In this document: positions 49,635 through 60,332 of the stretch, piece after piece
Layout: each line of letters starts with the position of its first letter
Numbering within the stretch: the first letter of the stretch is position 1
Source: Sphingomonas sp. BK235
Lineage (GTDB): Bacteria; Pseudomonadota; Alphaproteobacteria; Sphingomonadales; Sphingomonadaceae
Assembly (NCBI RefSeq): GCF_004345855.1
Contig: NZ_SLXN01000001.1
Coordinates: 992,001 to 1,056,000, forward strand
Reading direction: 5' to 3'
Length of the DNA: 64,000 nt
Program-made: the position numbers and the translations under genes
The notes under the pieces: model-generated
Told to the model about the DNA's origin: nothing
The model's input: the letters and a program-made list of their open reading frames with translations, nothing else
The model's database searches: none

Positions 49635-50123
49635 TCACTCGTCCTCGCCCGCGGCCTGCTCCTCGGCCAGGTTGAGCGGGCGCGACGGCTGGATCGTCGA
49701 GACGGCGTGCTTGTAGACCAGCTGCGACATGCCGTCGCGCTGGAGCAGCATGCAGAACAGGTCAAAGCCCGCGATCGCGCCCTGCAGCATCACGCCGTTG
49801 ACGAGGAACATCGTCACCGGATCCTCCGACTTGCGCACCGCGGAGAGGAAGATGTCCTGCAACAGCTGCTTCTTGCCGCCCTCGCCGAGCTGGCCGACGA
49901 TGCCGGCGACGTCGATCGGGCCGGCGGGCATGATGGTGGAGATGGCGTGCTTGTAGATCAGCTGCGACTGGCCGTCACGCCGCAGCAGCACCGAGAAATT
50001 GTCGAACCAGGTAACGATGCCCTGGAGCTTGACCCCCTTGACGAGGAACATCGTGACGGGGGTCTTGGACTTGCGCAGCGCGTTGAGGAACAGGTCCTGG
50101 AGCGAGGTCTGCTTTTCGGCCAT
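49635..50123 (-). CDS. hfq: RNA chaperone Hfq with two tandem Sm domains
   Basis: 162 residues, twice the size of an ordinary Hfq. Domain 1 (about 8-66) reads from [12 protein letters not shown] to [10 protein letters not shown]. Domain 2 (88-146) reads from [12 protein letters not shown] to [10 protein letters not shown]. The two align without gaps at an offset of exactly 80 residues and agree at 40 of 59 positions. Both keep the Gln-Asp near the start and the proximal-site YKH. Domain 2 has Met112 where domain 1 has Lys32 (E. coli K31) and Glu100 for a rim basic residue, so its RNA surface differs. Three chains could form a pseudo-hexamer. AAGGA lies 7 nt before the ATG. Confidence 0.95.
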   Translation of the reverse strand: MAEKQTSLQDLFLNALRKSKTPVTMFLVKGVKLQGIVTWFDNFSVLLRRDGQSQLIYKHAISTIMPAGPIDVAGIVGQLGEGGKKQLLQDIFLSAVRKSEDPVTMFLVNGVMLQGAIAGFDLFCMLLQRDGMSQLVYKHAVSTIQPSRPLNLAEEQAAGEDE

Positions 50124-50281
50124 TGGAGGGTCCTTGTTCTTGGCGGGAGGTTCCCCGCGGGGTGCGCCGTTGCCGACGTCGGACGTGTCGCGCTGTAAGC
50201 GGCGGGCGTAAAATAGGGTTCCGGCGCGGGCGCGTCTAGGTGGGGGTGAAGCGGTCAGCGGCAGAGGATCGGCAGCACCCT

Positions 50282-50410
50282 TCCCACCCGTTCGCCTCGA
50301 GCAGGCTTCGAGCGCAGTCGAGAAGCCGACCGTCGAGAGGCCGGCGTGTGCGGCACCTCTCGACACGCCGTCTCGACAAGCTCGACGGCTGCTCGAGGCG
50401 AACGGTTGGG
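50282..50410. repeat. REPIN-like paired inverted repeat (CCGTTCG-CTCGAG family)
   Basis: Arms beginning TCCCACCCGTTCGCCTCGAG and ending CTCGAGGCGAACGGTTGGGA are reverse complements at the ends; the inner parts contain CGTCGAGAGG/CCTCTCGACA and a CTCGACAAGCTCGA palindrome. Same family as the element at 48165. It fills most of the 319-bp gap between ntrX and hfq; the remaining 158 bp next to hfq should hold its promoter and leader. Confidence 0.85.
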
Positions 50411-50442
50411 AGTAGGCGGCGGCGAGGCATTATTCCTGCCCC

Positions 50443-51813
50443 CTATTCCTCCCGTGTCTCGGTGATCCCCAGCAGCTTCAGCTTCCGGTGCAGCGCCGAC
50501 CGCTCCATCCCGATGAAGCTCGCCGTACGCGAGATATTGCCCGAGAAGCGCCGGATCTGGACGCGCAGATACTCGCGCTCGAAGGTCTCGCGTGCCTCGC
50601 GCAGCGGCGCCCCCATGATCGCGGTAGCGCCCGGTCCGGCGTCGTGGCCGCCGAGCACCTCGGCGGGGAGCAGATCGAGGTCGATGCGGCCGATCCGATC
50701 GCCGGGGGCGAGGATGATGGTCCGCTCCACCACGTTGCGCAGCTCGCGTACGTTGCCGGGCCAGTCATAGGACTGGAGCGCCACGAGCGCGTCGGTGGCG
50801 ATCTCGGGCACCGGCACGCGGCGCTCGGCGGCGTAGTGCGCGACGAAATGCTCGACCAGCGCGGGGATGTCCTCGCGCCGCTCGGCCAGCGGCGGGATCG
50901 TCACCGGCACCACGTTGAGGCGATAGTAGAGATCCTCGCGGAAGCGCCCCTCGGCGATCTCCAGCGAGAGGTCGCGCGCGGTCGCGGAAACGACGCGCAC
51001 GTCGACCTTGACCACGCGCGTGCCGCCGACGCGGGTGAAGCTCTGGTCGGTCAGCACGCGCAGGATGCGCGCCTGGGTCGCCTGCGGCATGTCGGCGATC
51101 TCGTCGAGGAACAGCGTCCCGCCATGCGCCTGTTCGAGCAGGCCGGTGCGGACGAGATCGCCCCCCTCCTCCACCCCGAACAACTCCTCCTCGACCCGGT
51201 CGGGGCTCATGCCCGCGGTGCTGACGATGACGAAATTGGCATGGGCGCGCTGGCTCCAGCCGTGGAGCAGCCGCGCCGCCACCTCCTTGCCGACGCCGGC
51301 GGGGCCGACGATCAGCACCCGGCTACCCGTCCCCGCGACTCGCTTGAGCGTCGCACGCACCGCGTTGACCGCGGTGGAGCTGCCGGTGAGGTCGGTGCCG
51401 CGCCCCGAGGCCGCGCGCAGGCTCGCCACCTCGGCGCGCAGCCGCTCGGTCTCGGTCGCGCGCTCGACCATCAGCAGCAGCCGCTCGGCCTGGAACGGCT
51501 TCTCGATGAAGTCGGCGGCGCCCTTGCGGATCGCCGCGACCGCGGTGTCGAGCGTGCCATGGCCCGAGATCACCAGCACCGGGATCGAGGGATCGCGCCG
51601 CTTGATCTCCTCGAGCAAATCGAGCCCGTCGAGCCGCGAGCCCTGCAGCCACACGTCGAGCAGCACCAGGCTGGGGCGGCGCGTCGCGATCGCTTCCAGC
51701 GCGGCGTCGCTGTCGCCCGCCATGCGCGTGTCATAGCCCTCGTCCTCGAGCACGCCGGCCACGAGTTCGCGGATGTCGAGTTCGTCGTCCACGACGAGGA
51801 TGTCGATCGCCAT
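50443..51813 (-). CDS. ntrX: NtrX response regulator lacking the GAFTGA loop
   Basis: 456 residues. Receiver with phospho-Asp53 (LLDVWLQG), AAA+ domain with Walker A GPAGVGKE (170-177) and Walker B GGTLFLDEIADMP, and a Fis-type HTH at the end (RTASFIGMERSALHRKLKLLGI). Between ELFG and GLLEQAHGG, where sigma54 activators have GAFTGA, the sequence reads VEEGGDLVRT. Direct activation of sigma54 is therefore unlikely, as noted for other alphaproteobacterial NtrX. Its partner is NtrY, encoded 6 bp upstream. It probably regulates nitrogen, redox or envelope genes. Confidence 0.95.
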   Translation of the reverse strand: MAIDILVVDDELDIRELVAGVLEDEGYDTRMAGDSDAALEAIATRRPSLVLLDVWLQGSRLDGLDLLEEIKRRDPSIPVLVISGHGTLDTAVAAIRKGAADFIEKPFQAERLLLMVERATETERLRAEVASLRAASGRGTDLTGSSTAVNAVRATLKRVAGTGSRVLIVGPAGVGKEVAARLLHGWSQRAHANFVIVSTAGMSPDRVEEELFGVEEGGDLVRTGLLEQAHGGTLFLDEIADMPQATQARILRVLTDQSFTRVGGTRVVKVDVRVVSATARDLSLEIAEGRFREDLYYRLNVVPVTIPPLAERREDIPALVEHFVAHYAAERRVPVPEIATDALVALQSYDWPGNVRELRNVVERTIILAPGDRIGRIDLDLLPAEVLGGHDAGPGATAIMGAPLREARETFEREYLRVQIRRFSGNISRTASFIGMERSALHRKLKLLGITETREE

Positions 51814-51819
51814 AGCTGT

Positions 51820-54069
51820 CTAGATCCGATTCCTGGTCAAAGCGGCGATCGTGCGATCGTCGTCGGTGGAGACCGCGCCGGGCGGGGAAGAATCCTCGGC
51901 GGCGAGTGGGGCGAGCAGCGACGCGTCGAACGACAAGGTCACCACGGTGCCGCCGCCCGCGCGGTCGGCGAAGGTCATCGTGCCGAAATGCTCCTCCACG
52001 ATCTTCTTGACGATCGCGAGCCCCAGCCCGGTGCCGCGCGCGCGCGTGGTCATATAGGGCTCGACGATGCGGTCGCGCTCGAGCGGCAGGCCGACGCCGG
52101 TGTCCGCTACCTCGATCACGACGCGGCCCTCGCCCTCGCGCAGCGTCATCGTCACCGCGCCCTCGCTGACGTCGGCGGCCTCGACCGCCTCGACCGCGTT
52201 CTTGACGATGTTGGTGAGCGCCTGGCCGATCTGGCGTCGGTCGCACACCAGCGTCGGCGCGGGCTCGTCGTGCTCGAGCACGAAGCGGATCCCGGGATGC
52301 GCGACCTCGTGGAGGAACATCGTCTGGCGCGCGATGTCGACCAGCGCTTCCTCGCGGAACACGGGCTTGGGCATGCGCGCGAAGGAGGAGAATTCGTCGA
52401 CCATGCGGCGCAGGTCGCCGACCTGGCGGACGATCGTGTCGGTCAGCCGCGCGAAGGTGGTGTCGCCCGCCTCGATCTTGCTGCCGTAGCGGCGCTGGAG
52501 TCGCTCGGCCGCGAGCTGGATCGGCGTGAGCGGGTTCTTGATCTCATGCGCGATGCGGCGCGCCACGTCGGCCCAGGCGGCGCGGCGCTGGTCGGTCAGC
52601 TGCTGGGTGATGTCGTCGAAGGTGATGATCGGCCCGGTACCGTCGCGCGCGATCCGCGCCGCGAACGTGCGCATCTCGCCCTGGACATTGTGCTGGACGT
52701 TGGCCTCGCGCGCGCCCTGGTCGAGCATCACGTCGAGCTCGGGCGCGACCGCGCGCAGCACGCGCCCCACCGGCGGTGCGTCGAGCCCCAGCAGAGTCTG
52801 CGCCGAGCTATTGACCAGCCGGATCGTGCGGTCCTGCGAGTCGATCGAGATCACCCCGGCCGACACGCCCGACATCACCGCCTCGATCAGCGCGCGCCGA
52901 TTCTCGAGCTGGGTGTTGGCGGTGACCAGGGCGGTATTCTGCGCCTCCAGCCGCGCGGTCATGCTGTTGAACGCGTTCGCCAGCGTGCCGACCTCGTCGC
53001 GCGCCGGAGTCTCGGGCACGCGCGCCGACAGGTCGCCCCCGCCGACCCGCCGCGCGGCGTCGACCAACTCGCCGACCGGGCGCACCAGCCGGTCCGCCAC
53101 CGCCAGCGCGATCCACACCGCCACCCCGACGATCAGCAGCGAGACGATCAACAACGCGGCGTTGAACCGGAGCTGGAGCGAACGCGCGCGCGCGATCAGC
53201 TGGCGATAATCGTTGAGCACCGCCGCGCCGCGATTGAGCTGGTTGGCGAGCTGCGGATCGAACACGCGCGCCGAGTAGAGATAGGTGTGCGGCTGATAAT
53301 CGAGCCGCGTCAGCGCGCCGACGCGATCGCCCGAGCGCACCACCACCGTGGCGGCCCCGCCCTCGATCCGGTCGATCATCGGCGCGGTGACCACCCGGTC
53401 GAGCTGGCGGTCGTAGGGGTTGACTAGCGCGCGCGTGCGCAACTCGCCGTCCTGGCCGCGCTGAACGATCAACGCCTCGGACAGATTGCGCAGATAGAGC
53501 TGATAGGCCAGTCCCGCGACGAAGCGCTTGCTCTCGATCGGGTCGTTGCGCAGGTAATCGGCGAGATCCCCCGCCATCGTCATCGTCTCGCGCGCGACGC
53601 GATCCGACTCGTTGCGGTAGCTCTCCTGCGCCACCGAGGCGGCATTCTCGAACATGCCGCGCGCGCGGTCCGAGTACCAGAATTGGACACCGTACTGGAA
53701 AAGCAGCGACGCGAAGATCGTCACCAGCAGCGCGGGCACCGCCGCCACCAGCGAGAACAGCAGCACGAGGCGGACGTGGAGCCTGCCCTCGCCGCCGACG
53801 GGCGACTGCGCGGCGCGGTTGAGCGCGATGCGTCGGCCCAGCAGGATCATCAGCGCGATGCCGGCGACCAGATTGGCGACGAGCAGCAGCGCCACCACCG
53901 GCGGCTCGATCAGCGCGGAGGCGCCGCCCTCGCTGCGCACCGTGAAATAGCTGCCGACGCCGATCGCGACCGCCACCGCCAGCACCGCGAGCTCCAGCGC
54001 GGGCGTCACCGTCGGGCGCCGGCGGGCGGGCGACGTGGAAGAGGAAGAGGGAGTGACTCCCGCGATCAT
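51820..54069 (-). CDS. ntrY: NtrY sensor histidine kinase
   Basis: 749-residue membrane kinase. Two or three N-terminal hydrophobic segments (LAVLAVAVAIGVGSYFTV; VALLLVANLVAGIALMILLG; LVLLFSLVAAVPALLVTIFA) are followed by a periplasmic region of about 180 residues and another helix (ALLIVSLLIVGVAVWIALAV). Then come HAMP, PAS, a HisKA H-box ([20 protein letters not shown]) and a HATPase (NIVKNAVEAVEA; GTGLGLAIVKKI). The signal sensed is unknown. The ATG at 54069 has GGGGGAG close upstream. The gene lies 52 bp downstream of ntrC. Confidence 0.95.
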   Translation of the reverse strand: MIAGVTPSSSSTSPARRRPTVTPALELAVLAVAVAIGVGSYFTVRSEGGASALIEPPVVALLLVANLVAGIALMILLGRRIALNRAAQSPVGGEGRLHVRLVLLFSLVAAVPALLVTIFASLLFQYGVQFWYSDRARGMFENAASVAQESYRNESDRVARETMTMAGDLADYLRNDPIESKRFVAGLAYQLYLRNLSEALIVQRGQDGELRTRALVNPYDRQLDRVVTAPMIDRIEGGAATVVVRSGDRVGALTRLDYQPHTYLYSARVFDPQLANQLNRGAAVLNDYRQLIARARSLQLRFNAALLIVSLLIVGVAVWIALAVADRLVRPVGELVDAARRVGGGDLSARVPETPARDEVGTLANAFNSMTARLEAQNTALVTANTQLENRRALIEAVMSGVSAGVISIDSQDRTIRLVNSSAQTLLGLDAPPVGRVLRAVAPELDVMLDQGAREANVQHNVQGEMRTFAARIARDGTGPIITFDDITQQLTDQRRAAWADVARRIAHEIKNPLTPIQLAAERLQRRYGSKIEAGDTTFARLTDTIVRQVGDLRRMVDEFSSFARMPKPVFREEALVDIARQTMFLHEVAHPGIRFVLEHDEPAPTLVCDRRQIGQALTNIVKNAVEAVEAADVSEGAVTMTLREGEGRVVIEVADTGVGLPLERDRIVEPYMTTRARGTGLGLAIVKKIVEEHFGTMTFADRAGGGTVVTLSFDASLLAPLAAEDSSPPGAVSTDDDRTIAALTRNRI

Positions 54070-54121
54070 CGCTCCCCCGCTACAACATCGGTGTTGCACA
54101 GAGAACACATATTTCGGCGGT

Positions 54122-55560
<1,439 letters not shown>

Positions 55561-55564
<4 letters not shown>

Positions 55565-56622
55565 GCGGCGCGCGGCAGCAGCAGGCGGAAGACGGTGTGG
55601 TGCGGCTGGCCCTCGCGCGCATATTGCACGATCCCGCCCATGTCGCGCACCAGCTTGTCGACCAGCGCCAGCCCCAGCCCCTTGCCCTCGGGCCGGCCCG
55701 ACACGAACGGGTCGAAGAGATGGTCGGCGATGTCGTCGGGCGCGCCCGGCCCGGTGTCGATCACGCACAGCTCGATCGGCAGCGCGACGCGCTCGCGCCC
55801 CTTGCCCGTCGCCACGGTGATGCCGTGGCGATAGGCGGTGGTGAGCGTGATGCGCCGCTCGCCGCGCTCGCCCAGCGCCGCGGCCGCGTTCTTGAGCAGA
55901 TTGAGCACCACCTGGAGCAGTGCGTCGCGGTTGCCCAGCACCGGCGGCAGCGACGGGTCGTAGCGCTCCTCGATCGGGATGTCGCGCGCGAACCCCGCCA
56001 GCGCCACGCCGCGCGCGTGCGCCAGCAGCGGGTAGATGTTGAGCGGCGTCACCTCGCGCGGCCGGGTGTCGGTGAAATCCTCCATATGGTCGATCAGCGC
56101 GGCGATGCGGTCGACCTCGGTGATGACCAGGCCGGTGAGTTCGTCGGGCGACGCGCCGTCGGCGATCAGCTGCGCGGCGCCGCGGATGCTCGACAGCGGG
56201 TTCTTGATCTCATGCGCCAGCATCGCCGCCGCCCCGACCGCGGCGCGCGCCGCCGCGGCGCGGTCGCCCGAGACGCCGAGTCGACGCGACGCCGCGGCAT
56301 GGTGGAGCGTGATCGTGCGCCAGCCCGGCTGGTCGACCACCGCCGCCTCGACCAGGTCGACGCGGATGCGGACACCGCCGCGCATCTCCAGCTCGATGTC
56401 GAAGGCGGCGAAGGCGTGCCCCGCACGCCGCGTCTCGGCGTCGGCGACGCCGAGCAGCTCGGCGACGGTCTGCCCGCGCATCGCGCGCTCGGAGAGGTTG
56501 AGCAGCGTCTCGGCCTCGGCGTTGGCGCGCTCGACACGATCCTCGGGGTCGACCACCAGCACCGCGACCGGCAACGCGGCGAGCAGCTCGGCCTCGCTCG
56601 GCCCGCGCTGCGTCGATCTCAC
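55561..56622 (-). CDS. ntrB: Nitrogen regulation sensor kinase NtrB
   Basis: 353-residue cytosolic histidine kinase. An N-terminal PAS domain ([25 protein letters not shown]) precedes the H-box [21 protein letters not shown] and a HATPase with [15 protein letters not shown] and [18 protein letters not shown]. It phosphorylates NtrC; PII proteins are expected to control it. Start is a GTG overlapping the dusB stop (GTGA), so dusB-ntrB-ntrC form one coupled unit. Confidence 0.96.
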
Positions 56623-57632
56623 GCGGCGTCCCGCATCCGGTGCGGCGCGTAGAAGTCGGCGAGCATCGCCTTGACCCGCTCGGGGTCAGGCTCCTGGTTC
56701 ACCGCGTTGCGGAACTCGGCCGAGCCGTGAATCCCCTTGGTGTACCAGCCGATATGCTTGCGCGCCATGTTGACGCCGGTGACGATGCCGTAATGGCTCA
56801 GCATCATCTCATAATGTTCTGAGATCACGGCATATTGCTCGTCGAGCGTCGGGTCGGGCCGACGCTCGCCGGTGGCGAACCAGTGCATCACCTGGCCGAG
56901 CAGCCACGGGCGGCCATAGGCACCGCGGCCGATCATGATCCCATCCGCGCCGGACTGCGCCAGCGCGGTCTCGGCGTCGTCGATCCCGCAGATGTCGCCG
57001 TTGACGATCACGGGGATCGAGACGGCCTCCTTGACCGAGCGGACGAAGCCCCAGTCGGCGCTGCCCTTGTACATCTGGTTGCGGGTGCGGCCGTGGACCG
57101 TGACCATGCGGACGCCGAGATCCTCGGCGATGCGCGCCAGCTCGGGCGCGTTGAGGCTGTCGTGGCACCAGCCCATCCGCATCTTGAGCGTCACCGGCGC
57201 ATCGACCGCGCGCACCACTTCCTTCACGATCGCCGCGGCGAGCCCGAGGTCGCGCATCAGCGCCGAGCCGGCGTCGCCGTTGGTGACCTTGCGGACCGGG
57301 CAGCCCATGTTGATGTCGATGATCGCGGCGCCCTTGTCGCGCGCGAGCCGCGCCGCCTCGCCCATCTCGTGCGGGGTGCAGCCGACCAGCTGCATCGACA
57401 CCGGCTCCTCCGAGACGTGCCACATCGCCTTCTGCAGCGACTGGCGCGTCTCGCGGATCGCCGCCTGGCTCGCGATCATCTCGGTGACGTTGAGCCCCGA
57501 GCCGTAGCGGCGGACCAGGGTACGGAACGGCTGGTCGGAGACACCGGTCATCGGCGCGAGCACGACCGGCTGGTCGATGCTCACCTCGCCGATGCGGATC
57601 GGCGTGAGCCGAGGAGGAAGAGGCTGATTCAT
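56619..57632 (-). CDS. dusB: tRNA-dihydrouridine synthase (DusB/NifR3)
   Basis: 337-residue FMN enzyme that reduces uridine in the D-loop of tRNA. It has [22 protein letters not shown], the catalytic Cys in [39 protein letters not shown], and [21 protein letters not shown]. It is the first gene of the dusB(nifR3)-ntrBC operon, as in Rhodobacter and Azospirillum. The ATG at 57632 gives the normal start (MNQPLPPRL). A longer frame upstream is not needed. Confidence 0.96.
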   Translation of the reverse strand: MNQPLPPRLTPIRIGEVSIDQPVVLAPMTGVSDQPFRTLVRRYGSGLNVTEMIASQAAIRETRQSLQKAMWHVSEEPVSMQLVGCTPHEMGEAARLARDKGAAIIDINMGCPVRKVTNGDAGSALMRDLGLAAAIVKEVVRAVDAPVTLKMRMGWCHDSLNAPELARIAEDLGVRMVTVHGRTRNQMYKGSADWGFVRSVKEAVSIPVIVNGDICGIDDAETALAQSGADGIMIGRGAYGRPWLLGQVMHWFATGERRPDPTLDEQYAVISEHYEMMLSHYGIVTGVNMARKHIGWYTKGIHGSAEFRNAVNQEPDPERVKAMLADFYAPHRMRDAA

Positions 57633-57713
57633 CGCTGCTGCTCGAAAAATGGGCAGGTAGTCGACGCGCACCGCTCTGGCAAGCTCGGCGCGGAGCGGCT
57701 AGGGCGCGCCGCC

Positions 57714-58841
57714 ATGACCACGGTCGCCCTCATCGTCGCCGCCGGCAGCGGCTCGCGCAGCGGCAGCGCCGCGCCCAAGCAATATGCGCCCGTCGCGGGT
57801 CGGCCGATGATCGCGTGGAGCCACGAGGCGCTGTCGGCGCATCCGGCGATCGATCGCGTGATCGTCGTGATCGGCGCGGGGCAGCAGGTGCTGCTGGAGG
57901 CGGCGGTGCCCGGCGCCGAGTGGGTGACCGGTGGCGTCGAGCGACGCGACTCGGTGCGCGCGGGGCTCGACGCCGCGGCGGACGCGACGCGCGTGCTGGT
58001 GCATGACGCGGCGCGGCCGTTCGTGCCGCAGGCCTTGGTCGACCGGCTGCTCGCCGCGCTCGACGATGCGCCGGGCGCGATCCCGGTGCTGCCGGTCGCG
58101 GATACCTTGGTAGCCGCGGACGGTGCTACGATCGCCCGCGAGACACTCGCGCGCGTGCAGACGCCGCAGGCGTTCGACGCCGCGACCCTGGCGCGCGCCC
58201 ACGCGGCATGGGACGGCGGTGCGGCGACCGACGACGCCCAGATGGTGCGCGCGCTCGGGCTGAGCGTGGCGCAGGTCGAAGGGGACATGATGCTCGACAA
58301 GATCACCTATCCCGCCGATTTCGCCGCCGCGGCGGCGCGCGTCGGCGTGGAGACCCGCTCGGCGAGCGGCTTCGACGTGCACCGGCTCGAGGACGGCGAG
58401 GAGCTGTGGCTCGGCGGCGTGCTGATCCCTCACCACCAGGGTCTCTCCGGCCACAGCGACGCCGACGTGGCGCTCCACGCCATCACCGACGCGGTGCTCG
58501 GCACGATCGCGGCGGGCGACATCGGCACGCACTTCCCGCCGAGCGATCCGCGCTGGCGCGGTGCGGAATCGGGACAGTTCCTCGCCCACGCGCGCTCGCT
58601 GGTCGAGGCACGTGGTGGCCGCGTCACCTTCGTCGACCTCACCTTGATGTGCGAGGCGCCCAAGATCGGCCCGCACCGCGCCGCGATGCAGGCGCGGATC
58701 GCGGAACTTCTCGGCCTCTCGACCGATCGGGTGAGCGTGAAAGCGACCACCACCGAGCGACTCGGCTTCACCGGCCGTGGGGAAGGAATCGCCGCGCAGG
58801 CGGTCGCCACCGTGACGCTGCCGGGCGGGCTGGACGCATGA
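57714..58841 (+). CDS. ispDF: Bifunctional IspD/IspF (MEP pathway)
   Basis: 375 residues. IspD (about 1-215: TTVALIVAAGSGSRSG, then QYAPVAGRPMIAWS and RVLVHDAARPFV) makes CDP-methylerythritol. IspF (about 220-375: SGFDVHRLEDGEELWLGGV, GHSDADVALHAITDAVLG, DIGTHFPPSD, KIGPHRAAMQ, ATTTERLGFTGRGEG) closes it to MEcPP. The fusion is typical of alphaproteobacteria. The ATG at 57714 was chosen over the much longer open frame. The stop overlaps the next gene by ATGA. Confidence 0.97.
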   Translation: MTTVALIVAAGSGSRSGSAAPKQYAPVAGRPMIAWSHEALSAHPAIDRVIVVIGAGQQVLLEAAVPGAEWVTGGVERRDSVRAGLDAAADATRVLVHDAARPFVPQALVDRLLAALDDAPGAIPVLPVADTLVAADGATIARETLARVQTPQAFDAATLARAHAAWDGGAATDDAQMVRALGLSVAQVEGDMMLDKITYPADFAAAAARVGVETRSASGFDVHRLEDGEELWLGGVLIPHHQGLSGHSDADVALHAITDAVLGTIAAGDIGTHFPPSDPRWRGAESGQFLAHARSLVEARGGRVTFVDLTLMCEAPKIGPHRAAMQARIAELLGLSTDRVSVKATTTERLGFTGRGEGIAAQAVATVTLPGGLDA

Positions 58842-59377
58842 ACCGCTTCGCCTCGCTCGCCGCGGCGCTGGCCGGCGTCGCCCTTCTCGCCGCGCCCCCG
58901 GCCGCCGCGCAGGACCGCTGCCTGTCGAGCACCGACGCCGAGTCGATCGCTTTGGTCGCCCTGCCCGAGATCATCCGCGACGCCGGTCGCGTCTGCGCCG
59001 CGCTGCCCGCCTCCAGCCTGCTGCGGAAGTCGGACAGCGCTTTGCTCCAGAAGTACGACCGCGAGGCCGACCGCGCCTGGCCCGCGGCGCGCACCGCGAT
59101 CGCCAAGCTCAGCGACCCGGCGGTGGAACTGCTGCTGCTCAGCGACTATGCGCGCCCGATGCTGACCTCGCTCTTCGCGCCGCAGATCACCGGGCGGATC
59201 CAGCCCGGCGACTGTGGGACGCTCGACCGGCTGGTGACATTGCTCGAGCCGCTGCCGGCGCGCAACACCGCGGGCATCGTCGTCGCGACGCTGCAATATC
59301 TCAAGGCCGAGAAGAACAAGGGCAAGCGCGACGCCATCCCCGACCTGCCGGTCTGCGCCGCGGTGACCGCGCGGTGA
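58838..59377 (+). CDS. Exported hypothetical protein
   Basis: 179 residues. The signal peptide (LAAALAGVALLAAPPAAAQ) is followed by DRCLSSTDAESIALVALPEI. Four cysteines are in the mature part (C28-, C48-, C128- and C174-type positions by eye), enough for two disulfides. It appears all-helical. No functional family recognised, though similar short proteins occur after ispDF in other sphingomonads. It overlaps ispDF (ATGA) and cinA (GTGA), so it is probably one transcript. Confidence 0.8.
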   Translation: MNRFASLAAALAGVALLAAPPAAAQDRCLSSTDAESIALVALPEIIRDAGRVCAALPASSLLRKSDSALLQKYDREADRAWPAARTAIAKLSDPAVELLLLSDYARPMLTSLFAPQITGRIQPGDCGTLDRLVTLLEPLPARNTAGIVVATLQYLKAEKNKGKRDAIPDLPVCAAVTAR

Positions 59378-59910
59378 GCGACGACGTCCTCCCCCAGCAG
59401 CTGGTCGACGCGGCGCGCCGCGTGATCGAGGCCAACCGTGCCGCCGGGCGCCGCGTCGCGGTGGCGGAGAGCTGCACCGGCGGGCTCGTCTCCGCCGCGC
59501 TGACCGAGATCGCGGGCTCGTCCGACGTGTTCGACGCCGGCTTCATCACCTATTCCAACGAGGCCAAGCAGCGCCAGCTGCGGGTGAGCGGCGACGTGCT
59601 CGACACGTTCGGCGCGGTCTCGATCGCGGTGGCGTGGAGCATGGCGCAGGGCGCGCTGGCGCAGTCCGAGGCCGACGTCGCGGTGGCGATCACCGGCGTC
59701 GCGGGGCCGGGCGGCGGGACCGAGAAGAAGCCCGTCGGCACGGTGGTGTTCGCGCGTGCCGAACGCGCAGGGGATCCCGCCAACGTGGTCGCGGACAAGC
59801 GCTTCTTCGGCGACCTCGGCCGCGCCGGGGTGCGGCTTCAGGCGGCGCTGTGCGCGCTGGAGCTGCTGCTGCCCGAACCCGACGAGGAGCCAGCGACCGA
59901 ATCGCCGTAG
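59374..59910 (+). CDS. CinA C-terminal family protein (NMN amidohydrolase, PncC type)
   Basis: 178 residues. The CinA_C domain has GRRVAVAESCTGGLVSAALTEIAGSSDVF, TYSNEAKQRQL, and AITGVAGPGGGTEKKPVGTVVFA, expected to deamidate nicotinamide mononucleotide in NAD recycling. It lacks the N-terminal MoeA-like domain of full CinA. Starts at a GTG overlapping the preceding gene. The last 73 bp (59838-59910) overlap the convergent RatA-like gene. Confidence 0.93.
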   Translation: MSDDVLPQQLVDAARRVIEANRAAGRRVAVAESCTGGLVSAALTEIAGSSDVFDAGFITYSNEAKQRQLRVSGDVLDTFGAVSIAVAWSMAQGALAQSEADVAVAITGVAGPGGGTEKKPVGTVVFARAERAGDPANVVADKRFFGDLGRAGVRLQAALCALELLLPEPDEEPATESP

Positions 59911-60332
59911 AGCGCGCGCGCGCGCTCCTCGAACGCGCCGATCATCCGGCGCAGCGCGACGCCGAACACCTGACCGGCGAGCATCTCGAACATGCGGTTC
60001 TTGAACGCGAAGTCGACGGTGAAGTCGACCAGCGAACCGCCCTCCCCGTCGGGGCGGAAACGCCAGTCGTTGTGGAGATACTTGAGCGGCCCGTCGACAT
60101 ATTCGACGCGGATCGTGTCCGCGCGCGCCTTGGCGACCTTCGAGGTGAAGGTCTCGCGAAGTCCCTTGAAGCCGACGATCATGTCCGCCAGCGTCTCGGT
60201 GTCACCGTCGCGGCGCACGCGCATCGCGGTGACCCAGGGCAGGAACTCGGGGTAGCGGCGCACGTCCGCGACCAGGTCGAACATCTGCTCGGGGCTGTAG
60301 GGCAGCCGGCGGGTCTCGCTATGCTTGGGCAA
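59838..60332 (-). CDS. RatA/COQ10-like START-family protein
   Basis: 164 residues. [31 protein letters not shown] is the classic opening of the COQ10/RatA SRPBCC family, thought to bind ubiquinone. The last 23 residues ([22 protein letters not shown]) are a Ser/Gly tail lying exactly over the end of cinA on the other strand, so they look like read-through into its antisense. The start appears to be a TTG at 60332, inside the 3' end of lipA (14-bp overlap). No ATG lies nearby. Confidence 0.85.
   Translation of the reverse strand: MPKHSETRRLPYSPEQMFDLVADVRRYPEFLPWVTAMRVRRDGDTETLADMIVGFKGLRETFTSKVAKARADTIRVEYVDGPLKYLHNDWRFRPDGEGGSLVDFTVDFAFKNRMFEMLAGQVFGVALRRMIGAFEERARALYGDSVAGSSSGSGSSSSSAHSAA

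Noticed and set aside
49635..50123. Possibility that the double Hfq is two genes joined by a sequencing error
   Set aside because: The two copies are 69 percent or less identical in protein, the linker is a continuous 14-21 residue segment without stop or extra start signal, and the 80-residue spacing needs no frameshift.
50488..53427. A 979-codon plus-strand frame over ntrX and ntrY
   Set aside because: It is a shadow frame of GC-rich genes. The minus strand has receiver, AAA+ and kinase motifs, and the plus frame has none.
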